Part shown: positions 8,410 to 16,757 of the stretch, one piece after another
Layout: each line of letters begins with the position of its first letter
Numbering within the stretch: the first letter of the stretch is position 1
From: Alphaproteobacteria bacterium
GTDB taxonomy: Bacteria > Pseudomonadota > Alphaproteobacteria > CACIAM-22H2
NCBI GenBank assembly: GCA_016793165.1
Contig: JAEULA010000114.1
Coordinates: forward strand, 62,001-126,000
DNA length: 64,000 bases
Direction: 5' to 3'
Notes under the pieces: generated by a model
What the model was told of the DNA's origin: nothing
The model's database searches: none
What the model saw: only the letters and a program-made list of their open reading frames with translations
Program-made: the position numbers and the translations under genes

Positions 8410-9351
8410 TCACGCCTCGGCGGCCGACCACGCGGCGTACCAGCGCTTGAACTGCGCGAGCTGCGTCTCGCAATAATGCTTCTGGCTCGCGCTGAGCGCG
8501 TCGGACGGATTGAAGTGCAGGCCGTATTCCGCGTCGCCCTCCAGCACCATCATGTGCTTGTAGTAGAGGACGAGGTCCGGGCCCTCGTCGAAGGTGGAGA
8601 GCACGGCCATCGCCTGGTCGAGCTCGCGCGCCCGCCGGCGCGCGGCGACGTCGCCCGCGGCGGCCTTTTCGCACAGCGACACGAGATGCAGCACCGGCCT
8701 GGGCAGCGCATTGCCGACACCCGTGATCGCGCCCTGGGCGCCGCAATTGACGAAGCCGTGGAACACCTGGGTATCGACGCCGACCAGCAGCGTCAGGCGG
8801 GACGAGGCGCCGGTGATGTTCTCGGCGGCATAGGACAAGGCCCGCGCCCCGCCGAATTCCTTGAAGCCGACCAGGTGCGGGTAGGCGCTATGCAGGTCGA
8901 AGAACAGTTCGGCGCGCGTCTCGAAGCCGTAATAGGGGCTGTTGTAGATGACCGACGGCAGGTCGATCGCGGCTTCGAGGATACCCGCGAAGTGCGCGCG
9001 CTGCGCCGCGGGAGAGGTGCCGCGCGAGAGCACGCGCGGAATCACCATCAGGCCCGTCGCCCCGACCTTCTTTGCGTGCGCCGCCAGCGCCGCCGCGCGC
9101 GCCGGGCTTTGGGCCCCGGTGCCGACGACGACGGGGATGCCGGCGCGCACCAGCGCCTCGACGCCTTCCATGCGCTGCTCGTCGCTGAGCAGTGGCCAGT
9201 CGCCCATCGAGCCGCAATACACGACCGCGGACATCCCCGTGTCGATCAGCTGGCGCGCCTTGCGCGTCAGCGCCGCGAAGTCCGGCGTGCGGTCCGGCTT
9301 GCACGGCGTCATCAGCGCCGGGATCGTGCCGCGGAAGATGTTGGTCGTCAT
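8410..9351 (-). CDS. Dihydrodipicolinate synthase/N-acetylneuraminate lyase-family aldolase
   Basis: 313-residue class I aldolase of the DapA/NanA superfamily (TIM barrel, Schiff-base mechanism). Key residues are visible: the Schiff-base lysine Lys164 in VGFKEFGG, and Tyr136 in VIYNSPYYG. The usual GTTGE substrate loop is replaced by CGSMGD (around residues 46-51), which argues against lysine-pathway DapA and for a catabolic 2-oxo acid aldolase or hydratase. It is the first gene of a minus-strand pair with the DUF2817 peptidase. Pathway unknown. Confidence 0.88.
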   Translation of the reverse strand: MTTNIFRGTIPALMTPCKPDRTPDFAALTRKARQLIDTGMSAVVYCGSMGDWPLLSDEQRMEGVEALVRAGIPVVVGTGAQSPARAAALAAHAKKVGATGLMVIPRVLSRGTSPAAQRAHFAGILEAAIDLPSVIYNSPYYGFETRAELFFDLHSAYPHLVGFKEFGGARALSYAAENITGASSRLTLLVGVDTQVFHGFVNCGAQGAITGVGNALPRPVLHLVSLCEKAAAGDVAARRRARELDQAMAVLSTFDEGPDLVLYYKHMMVLEGDAEYGLHFNPSDALSASQKHYCETQLAQFKRWYAAWSAAEA

Positions 9352-9493
9352 GGCGAGTCCTCTCGAGGATCGGGCGGTGTCGGGCAGCGCGTGCCCGGAG
9401 GCGGGCGACGTGGGGCGGGGACCCTAGCGGATCACCGCCGGCCGGGCGAGGCGCGGCGACGCCTGCGCGACGCGCCACCGTCGGGCGCACAGG

Positions 9494-10636
9494 TCATGCC
9501 AGCACCCCGGAGTCGTGCACATGGCGCGCGGTCCGCTCGTCGATGACCAGATCGGTGATCAGCGACGGTCGCTGCGAGAGGATCGTCGCCACGATCTTCT
9601 TCGGGCCGAGCTTGGTCTCCTTGTCGGTCGTGTACCTGGTCGGCCCGGTCACGAGCATCACCCGCGATCCCCCGGCGGCGAGGTCCGCGACCTGCCCCAG
9701 GTTGAGCGCCGTGGGCATGACGAATTTCAGGTCGCTCGGGTCGATCGGCCCTTTGGGCCCGATCGGCAGGTAGAGCAGATGGCCGGCGCAGCCGAGCGCC
9801 CGCAAGCGCTCCTTCTCGGCCGCCTCCTTCATGTAGAACTCGAACATCGTCGACCGGGGATCGTCGAGATCGGATGCACCGGTGACGAGGATGTCGAGGT
9901 TCTTCGCTTCGGCGGTGGCGACCGACATGCCGGGGCCGTTGCGGAAGCGCTCGAGATCGCTCGATTCGATGAGGCTGGGCGCGGCGAGGCCGACGAAGCT
10001 GATCGCCGTCTCGCAATGCGCGGCGATGGCGGGCTCGTCGAACCGGGCAAGGAAGAAGTTGGGATCCTCGTGCAGCTTGCGGATGTCGAAGGTCGAGCTG
10101 AGCGCGTGGAACTGAAGCCGGTAGGGAATCGCGAGATCGGTCGTCAGAAGGAGCTGGGCCAGCGCCCGCGCGACGCGCGACATCGTGTGGCCCGAGGCGA
10201 AGCCGATGCGGACGATATTCTCGGGATCGTCCGGGCGCCCCGGGGCCGTCTCGCGCAGATCGGCGAGGATCGCGAGGATCCGGCGCGCGGCGACCGCGGC
10301 GACCTGCTCCATGTACGCCGTCGAGATGACGGTCGCGGAACGGAGCCCTGCGCGTGCGCGTATTCGCTCTCCGAGCTCGCTGCGGATCGTGTCGACCGAG
10401 ACGTATCCGCTGGCCAGTCCGTTGCGCAACTCGGCGTAGATGCTCTCGCGTGTCCAGCCGCCGCTCGGAAAGGCCTGCTTCAGGGCCTCCGCGACGCGGT
10501 CCGTCTTGCCGCCGGCGGCGACGAACTCCGCGACGATCGCGGCGAATCGCTCGCGCGGCGTCAGGACGGTCGACCGGTCCTGCCCTGCGGCCGTTTCCGG
10601 CGCCGGCTTCGGCTTCGGCTTCGTCGTTCCACGCAT
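9494..10636 (-). CDS. SorC/DeoR-like effector-binding protein, probable regulator of the adjacent AAA-VWA operon
   Basis: 380 residues. The C-terminal two thirds resemble the sugar-binding ISOCOT-fold domain of SorC-family regulators: an effector-loop string GFASGHTMSRVARAL near residue 155, then AGHLLYLPIG and GPKGPID corresponding to the SorC G-x-x-FD-x-x-G region, then AAGGSRVMLV and a terminal LVIDERTARHV matching the SorC LITDE-x-TA ending. The first 100 residues (a KPKPKP tail, then VAEALKQAF and TRESIYAELRNGLASGY) could form a helix-turn-helix but do not match the usual SorC type closely. Divergent from the AAA-VWA operon across 122 bases that hold a clean palindrome, the classic layout of a local regulator. 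It may instead be a metabolite sensor that acts on the complex directly. Confidence 0.68.
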   Translation of the reverse strand: MRGTTKPKPKPAPETAAGQDRSTVLTPRERFAAIVAEFVAAGGKTDRVAEALKQAFPSGGWTRESIYAELRNGLASGYVSVDTIRSELGERIRARAGLRSATVISTAYMEQVAAVAARRILAILADLRETAPGRPDDPENIVRIGFASGHTMSRVARALAQLLLTTDLAIPYRLQFHALSSTFDIRKLHEDPNFFLARFDEPAIAAHCETAISFVGLAAPSLIESSDLERFRNGPGMSVATAEAKNLDILVTGASDLDDPRSTMFEFYMKEAAEKERLRALGCAGHLLYLPIGPKGPIDPSDLKFVMPTALNLGQVADLAAGGSRVMLVTGPTRYTTDKETKLGPKKIVATILSQRPSLITDLVIDERTARHVHDSGVLA

Positions 10637-10702
10637 CTCGATTCCTCCCGGTTTCGTCGCGGAATCGACTAGCGCTTGGACGTCCTCTGGTCCAACTTAG
10701 TA

Positions 10703-10727
10703 TTGCACGGTTATTTATACCGTGTAA
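10703..10727. promoter_or_regulatory. Palindromic operator candidate in the divergent SorC-like/AAA promoter region
   Basis: A 25-base imperfect palindrome whose core arms CACGGT and ACCGTG (10706-10711 and 10719-10724) are perfect and flank TATTTAT; the outer TT (10703-10704) and AA (10726-10727) also pair. It lies in an AT-rich island in otherwise very GC-rich DNA, 32 bases before the ATG of the ATPase gene, and overlaps sequence that could serve as a -10 box. Position between divergent genes fits autoregulation by the SorC-like protein; binding is inferred. Confidence 0.6.
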
Positions 10728-10758
10728 CGATAGCAAAAATCGTGCGGAGGAGGGGATC

Positions 10759-12891
10759 ATGACATCACTTTTGTTCGGCAACGGAAGCGACCCCGACGCC
10801 AAGCGGCGCGGGAAGCGCGAGGTCGAGGTGCGTACGGACGCGCCGTCCCGGACGGCGACGCTGGTCGCCGACCTGAGGGCGCGCGGCTTCACGCGCATCA
10901 AGCAGACCACCATCGCGGCCGACGAGTTGCGGACGGCGAGGATCGCGGTGCTGCCGGGCCCGCTCGTGGAGAGTGAAATCGACGTGGCGGAGCTGCTGAT
11001 CGCGGTCGACGCCTTCGTGCGCGCGGAGGGGGTCGATCGCGGCCGCTATCCGATCCAGCGCCTCGCCACCGAGGTGTCGTCGCCGGTGATCACGCTGCCG
11101 CTGGACGCCTGCCTCGCCCGTCTCCGCCCCTCCTACGCCGGGGCCGACCCGGATCGCTACCTCGTGCGTGTCGAGAGCGATGATCGCGTCCGCTCTCAGC
11201 TCATCGTCGATGGGTTGCGCGAGCAGGGGTTTCGCGCGATCCGCCGCGCGATCCGATTGGACACGCCGGGCTTCGCGATCCGATGCCCCAAGGGCGACGG
11301 CGCGATCGCCTTCATCGAGCCGATCCGGCGCGCGATGGAGCAGGCGATCCGGGAGGTCGCCGGCGAGGAGGAGGCGGAGTACGGGATCGATCTGATCCAG
11401 GACGACACCGATCTGGTGACCGCCGTGCTCCCGCTGTCCGCCCTCGCCAGCGGCGGGCTGATGGAGAAGCTGTCGGCGCCGGATCGGTTCGACTGCGTCG
11501 TCTATGCCGCCGATCCGGATTCGCCGATCGCGGCCTCGGTGAGGCGCGAGCTGTCGGGCCTCGGCTTCCGGTCCCTGTCGATCAAGCGCCCGGAGGCCAG
11601 GCACGGCGGTACGATCGCCTACGGCGGTGCGCCGTCGTCCCTGGTGCGGCGCGTGCAGAAGCTCGTCGCGGACGCTCTGCAAGGCGTGACGCTGCGCCTC
11701 GATCAGAAGTGGCCGAAGCAGGACAACGACATCTGGGTCTACCTGCCTTCGGATCTCTCGACGGCGCCCGCGGCGATCGCGCCCGTCGCCTTGCCGACCA
11801 CGGCATCGACGGCGGGACTCCCTTCGGCCGGACGCTCCTTCGTGACGATCCGCGACGACCACGTCGCCGTCGGTCGCCACGTGCTGCCGCGGCGCCGTCC
11901 TCATGCACTCTCCCCCGACCCGACCCCGTTCGCGAGCTACGTGCTCGACCAGCCGACGGCCGAGAATCTCGACCACATCGCGGCGTCGATCCTCGCGGGC
12001 GAGCCGTGCCTCCTCGAGGGGCCGACGGCGACCTCCAAGACGAGCGCGATGATGTTCCTCGCCAGCCTGTTGGGCCAGGGCGTGATCCGCGTGAACCTGA
12101 ACGGCCAGACGGACACGGCGGAGCTGATCGGTCGCTACGAGCCGATCGGCAGGGAGTGGCGCTGGTCGCCGGGCGCGGTGCCGCGCGCGATGCGCGAGGG
12201 GCTCTGGCTGATGCTCGACGAGATCAACCTTTGCGATCCGAACGTCATCGAGCGGCTGAACAGCGTGCTCGAATCCTGGCCGAGCCTCTATCTGGGCGAA
12301 TTCGACGGCAGCGTCATCGGCGGACCGGGCGGCGAACCCGTGCATACCGATTTCCGGGTGCTGGCGAGCCTCAACCCGACCGACGGCTATGTCGGCCGCT
12401 CGAGCCTGTCGCCCGCGCTGCGCGACCGCTTCGTCGGCTTTCGCCGTGCGCGCCATGCCGACGCCGCCGACATCGTCGGACAACTCAACTTCATGCTCCG
12501 GGGCATGGAGCCGGCGGTCGTGATCGACGGGCTGCTCTACCCGGGGACGGCGTCGGGGGAGCGCGCCTGCTGCGGCGATCTCGGGCGGCGGCTCCCGGAT
12601 CTCGAAGCCCTCATCGCCGCGATGGCGCGCTTCCACGTCGGCGCGGAGACGGCTTGCGCGGCGCAGGGCGGGTCGGGCGATCGCCCCGTCGTCACGCGCC
12701 GGTCGCTGCTCGCGTGCGTGGGCCATCTCGATGCCCACCGTCCGAGCGCGGCGACGGATTGGCCGGCGATCCTGTGGCGCGGGATCGAGCGCTACTATCT
12801 CGCCCGGGTCGCGGATCCGACATTGCGGGCGTCGCTCGTCGCGCTCGCGACGGCGACCGGGATCGGGCCCGACCGCTGGTCCTTCAAATGA
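10759..12891 (+). CDS. MoxR/AAA_5-type AAA+ ATPase with three N-terminal repeat domains
   Basis: 710 residues from ATG 10759, behind GGAGGAGGGG. The C-terminal half is an AAA+ module of the dynein/MoxR-like AAA_5 kind: Walker A GPTATSKT (421-428; Ser before Lys rather than Gly), Walker B LMLDEIN (Asp487, Glu488), an ALRDRF arginine-finger string and long helical C-terminus. The N-terminal 330 residues hold three related blocks of about 90-110 residues (roughly 22-130, 135-243, 244-332). Each has a beta strand, a helix ending in L-R-x-x-G-F-x-x-I, a second helix and a closing strand followed by P-L-or-S-D-L, like a ferredoxin-like fold. I know no named domain for it. The stop overlaps the start of the VWA gene (ATGA), so ATPase and VWA protein are made as partners, as in CbbQ-CbbO, NorQ-NorD or RavA-ViaA. 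Confidence 0.82.
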   Translation: MTSLLFGNGSDPDAKRRGKREVEVRTDAPSRTATLVADLRARGFTRIKQTTIAADELRTARIAVLPGPLVESEIDVAELLIAVDAFVRAEGVDRGRYPIQRLATEVSSPVITLPLDACLARLRPSYAGADPDRYLVRVESDDRVRSQLIVDGLREQGFRAIRRAIRLDTPGFAIRCPKGDGAIAFIEPIRRAMEQAIREVAGEEEAEYGIDLIQDDTDLVTAVLPLSALASGGLMEKLSAPDRFDCVVYAADPDSPIAASVRRELSGLGFRSLSIKRPEARHGGTIAYGGAPSSLVRRVQKLVADALQGVTLRLDQKWPKQDNDIWVYLPSDLSTAPAAIAPVALPTTASTAGLPSAGRSFVTIRDDHVAVGRHVLPRRRPHALSPDPTPFASYVLDQPTAENLDHIAASILAGEPCLLEGPTATSKTSAMMFLASLLGQGVIRVNLNGQTDTAELIGRYEPIGREWRWSPGAVPRAMREGLWLMLDEINLCDPNVIERLNSVLESWPSLYLGEFDGSVIGGPGGEPVHTDFRVLASLNPTDGYVGRSSLSPALRDRFVGFRRARHADAADIVGQLNFMLRGMEPAVVIDGLLYPGTASGERACCGDLGRRLPDLEALIAAMARFHVGAETACAAQGGSGDRPVVTRRSLLACVGHLDAHRPSAATDWPAILWRGIERYYLARVADPTLRASLVALATATGIGPDRWSFK

Positions 12892-14729
12892 GCGGCCCCT
12901 CGATCGCGCCGGAGGCGCTCGCGGGTCTCACGGCGCTCGCGCAGGCGCTGTGCGTCGACCGCCGCATCACCGTCGTCGCCGCCGACTGCTCGGTGTTCAA
13001 CGCGCAGCAGAACGTCATCGGCATCGATGTCGATCCGGCGTCCGAACCCGCGCGCGCCCGCGGGCTTCTCGCGCATGAATGCGGCCATGCGCTGATCAGC
13101 CGGTATCACCTCTGGCCCGTACCGACCTTCTACCGGAGCGCCTGGTTCAAGCTGCTCAACACGCTGGAGGATCCCCGTGTCGACCTCTGGATGATCCGAC
13201 GCTACGCGGGCAGCCTTCCGTGGTTCGATGCCGTGGCGGACGATGTCCAGAGGATCAATCCGTCGCCGCCGTCGTCGCTGTTCCTGCAGGTCTGCCTGGC
13301 AGCGTCCGCGATCGATCATCGCGGGCGGAGCCACCTCGATCGTCGAGACTGGCTGCATCCTGAGGCGGCCCGGGTGTTCGATGCGACCCGCGAGATGCGT
13401 CGTCGCTATTGCGCGACGACGCCCGATCCGGACCCCGGCCCACGGGCCTCGGTCCCGGAGGCGACGATCCGGCCGTCGGTCGGGGCGGCGAGCCGCGGCG
13501 AGGCGGCATCCGCCCCCGATCCTTTCGAGGAGTCGGTCCGCGCCAGCGCCCATGCGGCCTGGCGTATCGCGCGCGACGAGATCCTTCCCGCCGTGCTCAC
13601 GCTGATCGAGCGCGATATCGCGCGCATCGTCGCCTTCGCGCAATGCGACGCGGCTGCGGACCTTGCGCTGGCGGGCGGCAGCGATACGGCCCGTATCGCC
13701 GCGGTGCGCGCGGCGCTCGACCATGTGCGTCCCGAAAGGGTCGACGCATCGGCCGTGGCGCCCGACGACGACATCCGGCGCAAGCGCGCGATGCGCGCCT
13801 TCGACCTGTTCGTCGGCAGCGGTCGGCGATCGCAGGCTGCGGGCGAGCGCGACGGCGGAGAACTTCGGCGACGATGGATCAGGGAGGAGATCCTGGACGG
13901 CGAGGAGGTGCGCTCGCCCAGGAGGCGCGGCGGCGCTCCGCCGGGTCGTGAGCCCTTCGTCGCCGATAGCGAGCGTCGGATCCGGACCCAGATCGCGACG
14001 CTATGCGCGGCGCTCGAGGCGGTCATGGTCGATCGCCGTCGCGCGCGATGGCGCAGCGGCTTCCGCTCCGGGCGCGTGCCCGATCTGCGCCGCCTGATGC
14101 GCTACGATGCCGACCGGCGCGACGATCGCGTCTGGAGGCGCCTGCGGCGTCAGCGCGCGCCCGGGGGGGCGGCGGGCCTGCTGGTCGATCTCTCCGGGTC
14201 GATGAACGGCGGCGGCAAGATCGAGGCGGCGGTTGCCGGCACGATCCTGTTCGCCGAGGCCGCGAGCGCGGCCGGGATCGACTTCCTGATCGACGGATTC
14301 CAGGACGAGCTGATCCCCATCGCGGCGATCGGCGAGCGTTGTACGCCGGCGATGAAGCGACGCATCGAGGAGATGGCGCTGGAGACGTGCAATCGCCGTC
14401 CGCGCGGCAACAACGCCGCGGGGAACAACGACGACGGCCCTTGCCTCGACGCCTTCGCGCAGAAGCTGCCAATGCGCGCCGGCAGCCGGAACCTGCTGAT
14501 CGTCATCAGCGACGGCCAGCCGGCGGGCCTACGCTCGACGGCCGACGACCTGCACCGCAGCATCGCGCAGCTCACCGGTCGCCCCGACCTTACGCTGGTC
14601 GGTCTCGGCCTGGGCGACGGCACCTCGCATGTCCGCGACTTCTACCCGATCGCGCTGGCGGACGTGCCGGTGGAGCGTCTCGGCGCGGAGATCGGGCGGA
14701 TCCTCGAGACGCACTGCCGCACGGCGTAA
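12888..14729 (+). CDS. VWA-domain protein with N-terminal HExxH metallopeptidase-like motif
   Basis: 613 residues, start overlapping the ATPase stop. The N-terminal region has HECGH (His63-His67), the zinc-peptidase HExxH signature, and 27 residues on LEDPRVD (Glu94, Asp95), a plausible third ligand. The middle (about 180-400) is Arg/Ala-rich and likely helical. The C-terminus (from about 430) is a von Willebrand A domain with a complete MIDAS start DLSGSM (Asp434, Ser436, Ser438) and ISDGQP (Asp542). The architecture recalls CobT, CbbO and ViaA, the VWA partners of MoxR-type ATPases, but those do not combine the VWA domain with HExxH in this way as far as I know; DUF2201-type proteins are the closest analogy. 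Likely the substrate adaptor, or a peptidase activated by its ATPase. Confidence 0.8.
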   Translation: MSGPSIAPEALAGLTALAQALCVDRRITVVAADCSVFNAQQNVIGIDVDPASEPARARGLLAHECGHALISRYHLWPVPTFYRSAWFKLLNTLEDPRVDLWMIRRYAGSLPWFDAVADDVQRINPSPPSSLFLQVCLAASAIDHRGRSHLDRRDWLHPEAARVFDATREMRRRYCATTPDPDPGPRASVPEATIRPSVGAASRGEAASAPDPFEESVRASAHAAWRIARDEILPAVLTLIERDIARIVAFAQCDAAADLALAGGSDTARIAAVRAALDHVRPERVDASAVAPDDDIRRKRAMRAFDLFVGSGRRSQAAGERDGGELRRRWIREEILDGEEVRSPRRRGGAPPGREPFVADSERRIRTQIATLCAALEAVMVDRRRARWRSGFRSGRVPDLRRLMRYDADRRDDRVWRRLRRQRAPGGAAGLLVDLSGSMNGGGKIEAAVAGTILFAEAASAAGIDFLIDGFQDELIPIAAIGERCTPAMKRRIEEMALETCNRRPRGNNAAGNNDDGPCLDAFAQKLPMRAGSRNLLIVISDGQPAGLRSTADDLHRSIAQLTGRPDLTLVGLGLGDGTSHVRDFYPIALADVPVERLGAEIGRILETHCRTA

Positions 14730-14859
14730 CGTCAGGTCGCGCGGCATCGTCGCCGCGGCGGGCGGCGACGGCGACCCGTCGCCCGGTTCGCGAAAGCGAC
14801 TCGCGCGCGGCCCGGGAGTCGGCGACGATGCGTCCGGGCGGTGGGCAAGGGAGGGCCGG

Positions 14860-15753
14860 ATGGCGACGATCAGGGTCGGGCTGGTGCAGATGGCGCTCAA
14901 GGCGCCGACCTCGGCGCCGGTGGCGGAGATCCGCGAGGCGATGAACGCGGCGCATGTCGAGCGCGTGCGCGAGGCGGCCGCAAGGGGCGTCCAGGTCGTC
15001 TGTTTCCAGGAGATCTTCAACGCGCCGTATTTCTGCCCGGTGGCCGAGCCGCGCTGGCTCGAGGCCGCGGAGCGCGTCCCCGACGGCCCGACGACGCAGC
15101 TCTTCGCGCGCCTCGCACGCGAGCACGCGATGGTCGTGGTGGCGCCGATCTATCGGCGTCACGACGACGGGCGCAAGACCAACTCCGCGGTGGTGATCGA
15201 CGCTGACGGTCGCGTGCTCGGCACCTACGAGAAGACCCATATCCCGACGATCGGCGCGCAGCTGCACACGATGGTGCCGGCCGACCGCCGCGGCACCGAG
15301 CGCTTCTGGTTCGAGCCCGGCACGACCGGTTTCCCGGTGTTCGCGACGCGCTACCTGAAGCTCGGGGTGTACATCTGCTACGACCGCCACTTCCCCGAGG
15401 GCTGGCGCGCGCTCGGCCTTGGCGGCGCCGACTACGTCGTCAATCCGTCGGCCACCTGGAAAGGCCTGAGCCGGCATCTCTGGACGCTCGAGCAGCCCGC
15501 CGCCGCCGTCGCCAACGGCTTCTTCGTCGGCGCCGTCAATCGCGTCGGCGTCGAGGCGCCGTGGTCGATCGGCGAGTTCTACGGCGCCAGCTACGTCGTC
15601 GATCCGCGCGGCCAGATCATCGCGCAGGGCCCTGAGGACGTCGACGCGCTCGTGGTGGCGGACATCGACCTCGAAGTCGCGCGCGCCGCGCGCGAGACGT
15701 GGCGCTTCGACGCGCATCGCCGGCCGGAGACCTACGGCGCGCTCACCGCATGA
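14860..15753 (+). CDS. Carbon-nitrogen hydrolase, beta-ureidopropionase/N-carbamoylputrescine amidase type
   Basis: 297-residue nitrilase-superfamily amidase starting at ATG 14860. The catalytic Glu-Lys-Cys triad is visible as Glu51 (CFQEIF), Lys125 (YEKTHIP) and Cys173 (ICYDRHFPEG). The H-x-P and R-H-F-P-E strings and the long substrate loop are typical of N-carbamyl-beta-alanine amidohydrolase and of N-carbamoylputrescine amidase, which hydrolyse ureido groups to amine, CO2 and ammonia. It follows the AAA-VWA operon after 130 bases, so membership in that operon is possible but unproven. Its 3' end overlaps the convergent protease gene by 11 bases. Pyrimidine breakdown or polyamine synthesis are both possible roles. 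Confidence 0.9.
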   Translation: MATIRVGLVQMALKAPTSAPVAEIREAMNAAHVERVREAAARGVQVVCFQEIFNAPYFCPVAEPRWLEAAERVPDGPTTQLFARLAREHAMVVVAPIYRRHDDGRKTNSAVVIDADGRVLGTYEKTHIPTIGAQLHTMVPADRRGTERFWFEPGTTGFPVFATRYLKLGVYICYDRHFPEGWRALGLGGADYVVNPSATWKGLSRHLWTLEQPAAAVANGFFVGAVNRVGVEAPWSIGEFYGASYVVDPRGQIIAQGPEDVDALVVADIDLEVARAARETWRFDAHRRPETYGALTA

Positions 15754-16525
15754 GTTCGGCGATGTGGGGCGCGATGGTCGCGGCGGGCACGGCGAAGCCG
15801 CCGGACTCGTCGGTGTTCGCCGTGACCGCGATGCCGGCGATCGCCCAGTCGGCGCCTGTCCGCACGAGCAACGGCCCGCCGGAGGCGCCGCGGGTCGCGC
15901 TGCAGTCGTGGCTCAACAGCGGACCGGCCGCCTCGCGCATGAACGCGGCGACCCGGCATCGCGTGTCGGCCAGCAGCAGGTGCGCGCGATCGCGCTGCCA
16001 GCCGCCCAGCATCGCGGCGGTGCCGACGCCGACGTCGGGCATCAGGCGCAGGGGCGGGGCGGCCGGAATGGGAAGTCCGAGCGTCAGGATCGCCCAATCG
16101 GCGCTGCGCGGCGCGAGGAGCCGCGGGACGAAGCCGGGCCCGAGCGCGAGCGCGATCACCCGCGCATGGGTCGTGAAGCGGCCGCGCGCGTAGCCGACGA
16201 GCACGTGCACGCGATCCGGATGAACGACCACGCCGGTGCGCGCGGCGACGAGGCAATGCGCGGCCGTCACGACGCTGCGCGGCGCGATCACCGCTCCGGT
16301 GCAGTGCGCGCCTCCCTCGGTGTTGACCCGCACGACGCTCGACCATGGCGCCCTCGCCACGTCGATCGGCACGCGCCGATCGCTTGCGCCGATGCCCGGG
16401 GCGGGGGGCATCTGGCCGGACGACGACGCGGCGAGCAGCGCGAGCGTGCCCGCCAGGGCCGCGACCCGCCGGCGTCCCGGGGGCCGGCGCCGGCGCTCGG
16501 GCGTGCGAGTGCGGATCCACGGCAT
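15743..16525 (-). CDS. Trypsin-like serine protease (S1), secreted
   Basis: 260 residues if started at ATG 16525; the frame is open further upstream but that part overlaps the MarR gene and its operator. The N-terminus is very Arg-rich (ERRRRPPGRRR) and then hydrophobic (VAALAGTLALLAA), a signal peptide for export to the periplasm or outside. The chymotrypsin-fold triad is complete: His90 in TAAHC, Asp143 in SADWAI, Ser215 in GASGGPL. A Cys75/Cys91 pair around the His could form the usual disulfide. Convergent with the amidase gene and divergent from the MarR-EmrAB operon. Substrate unknown. Confidence 0.87.
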   Translation of the reverse strand: MPWIRTRTPERRRRPPGRRRVAALAGTLALLAASSSGQMPPAPGIGASDRRVPIDVARAPWSSVVRVNTEGGAHCTGAVIAPRSVVTAAHCLVAARTGVVVHPDRVHVLVGYARGRFTTHARVIALALGPGFVPRLLAPRSADWAILTLGLPIPAAPPLRLMPDVGVGTAAMLGGWQRDRAHLLLADTRCRVAAFMREAAGPLLSHDCSATRGASGGPLLVRTGADWAIAGIAVTANTDESGGFAVPAATIAPHIAELMR

Positions 16526-16644
16526 GGTCGGCCGAAACTCTACGCGGCCGGCACCGTTGCGTCCGCGCCTTTTCCGCCGGGCGCTCCGGGGATGCGCCGC
16601 GCGCGCCCGGCCCGGCGGCCGCTTGTCTCGCGGGGCGCGCCGGG

Positions 16645-16670
16645 CTACTTGATAGTCGACTATCGAATAG
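16645..16670. promoter_or_regulatory. Probable MarR-family operator upstream of the marR-emrAB operon
   Basis: The core GATAGTCGACTATC (16651-16664) is a perfect 14-base palindrome, and a wider 26-base imperfect palindrome runs from CTA at 16645 to TAG at 16670 (about 22 of 26 positions pair). It stands in a GC-rich stretch between the divergent protease and marR genes, 88 bases before the marR start. MarR proteins commonly autoregulate from such sites. Confidence 0.65.
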
Positions 16671-16757
16671 GCCTCTAACCAACGGTTGCGGGCGGGCGGC
16701 GGTGCCGGGGCGGCGTGCGCGGCCGCGCCGGCGGGCCCCCGGGCGGGCGGCGGCGGG

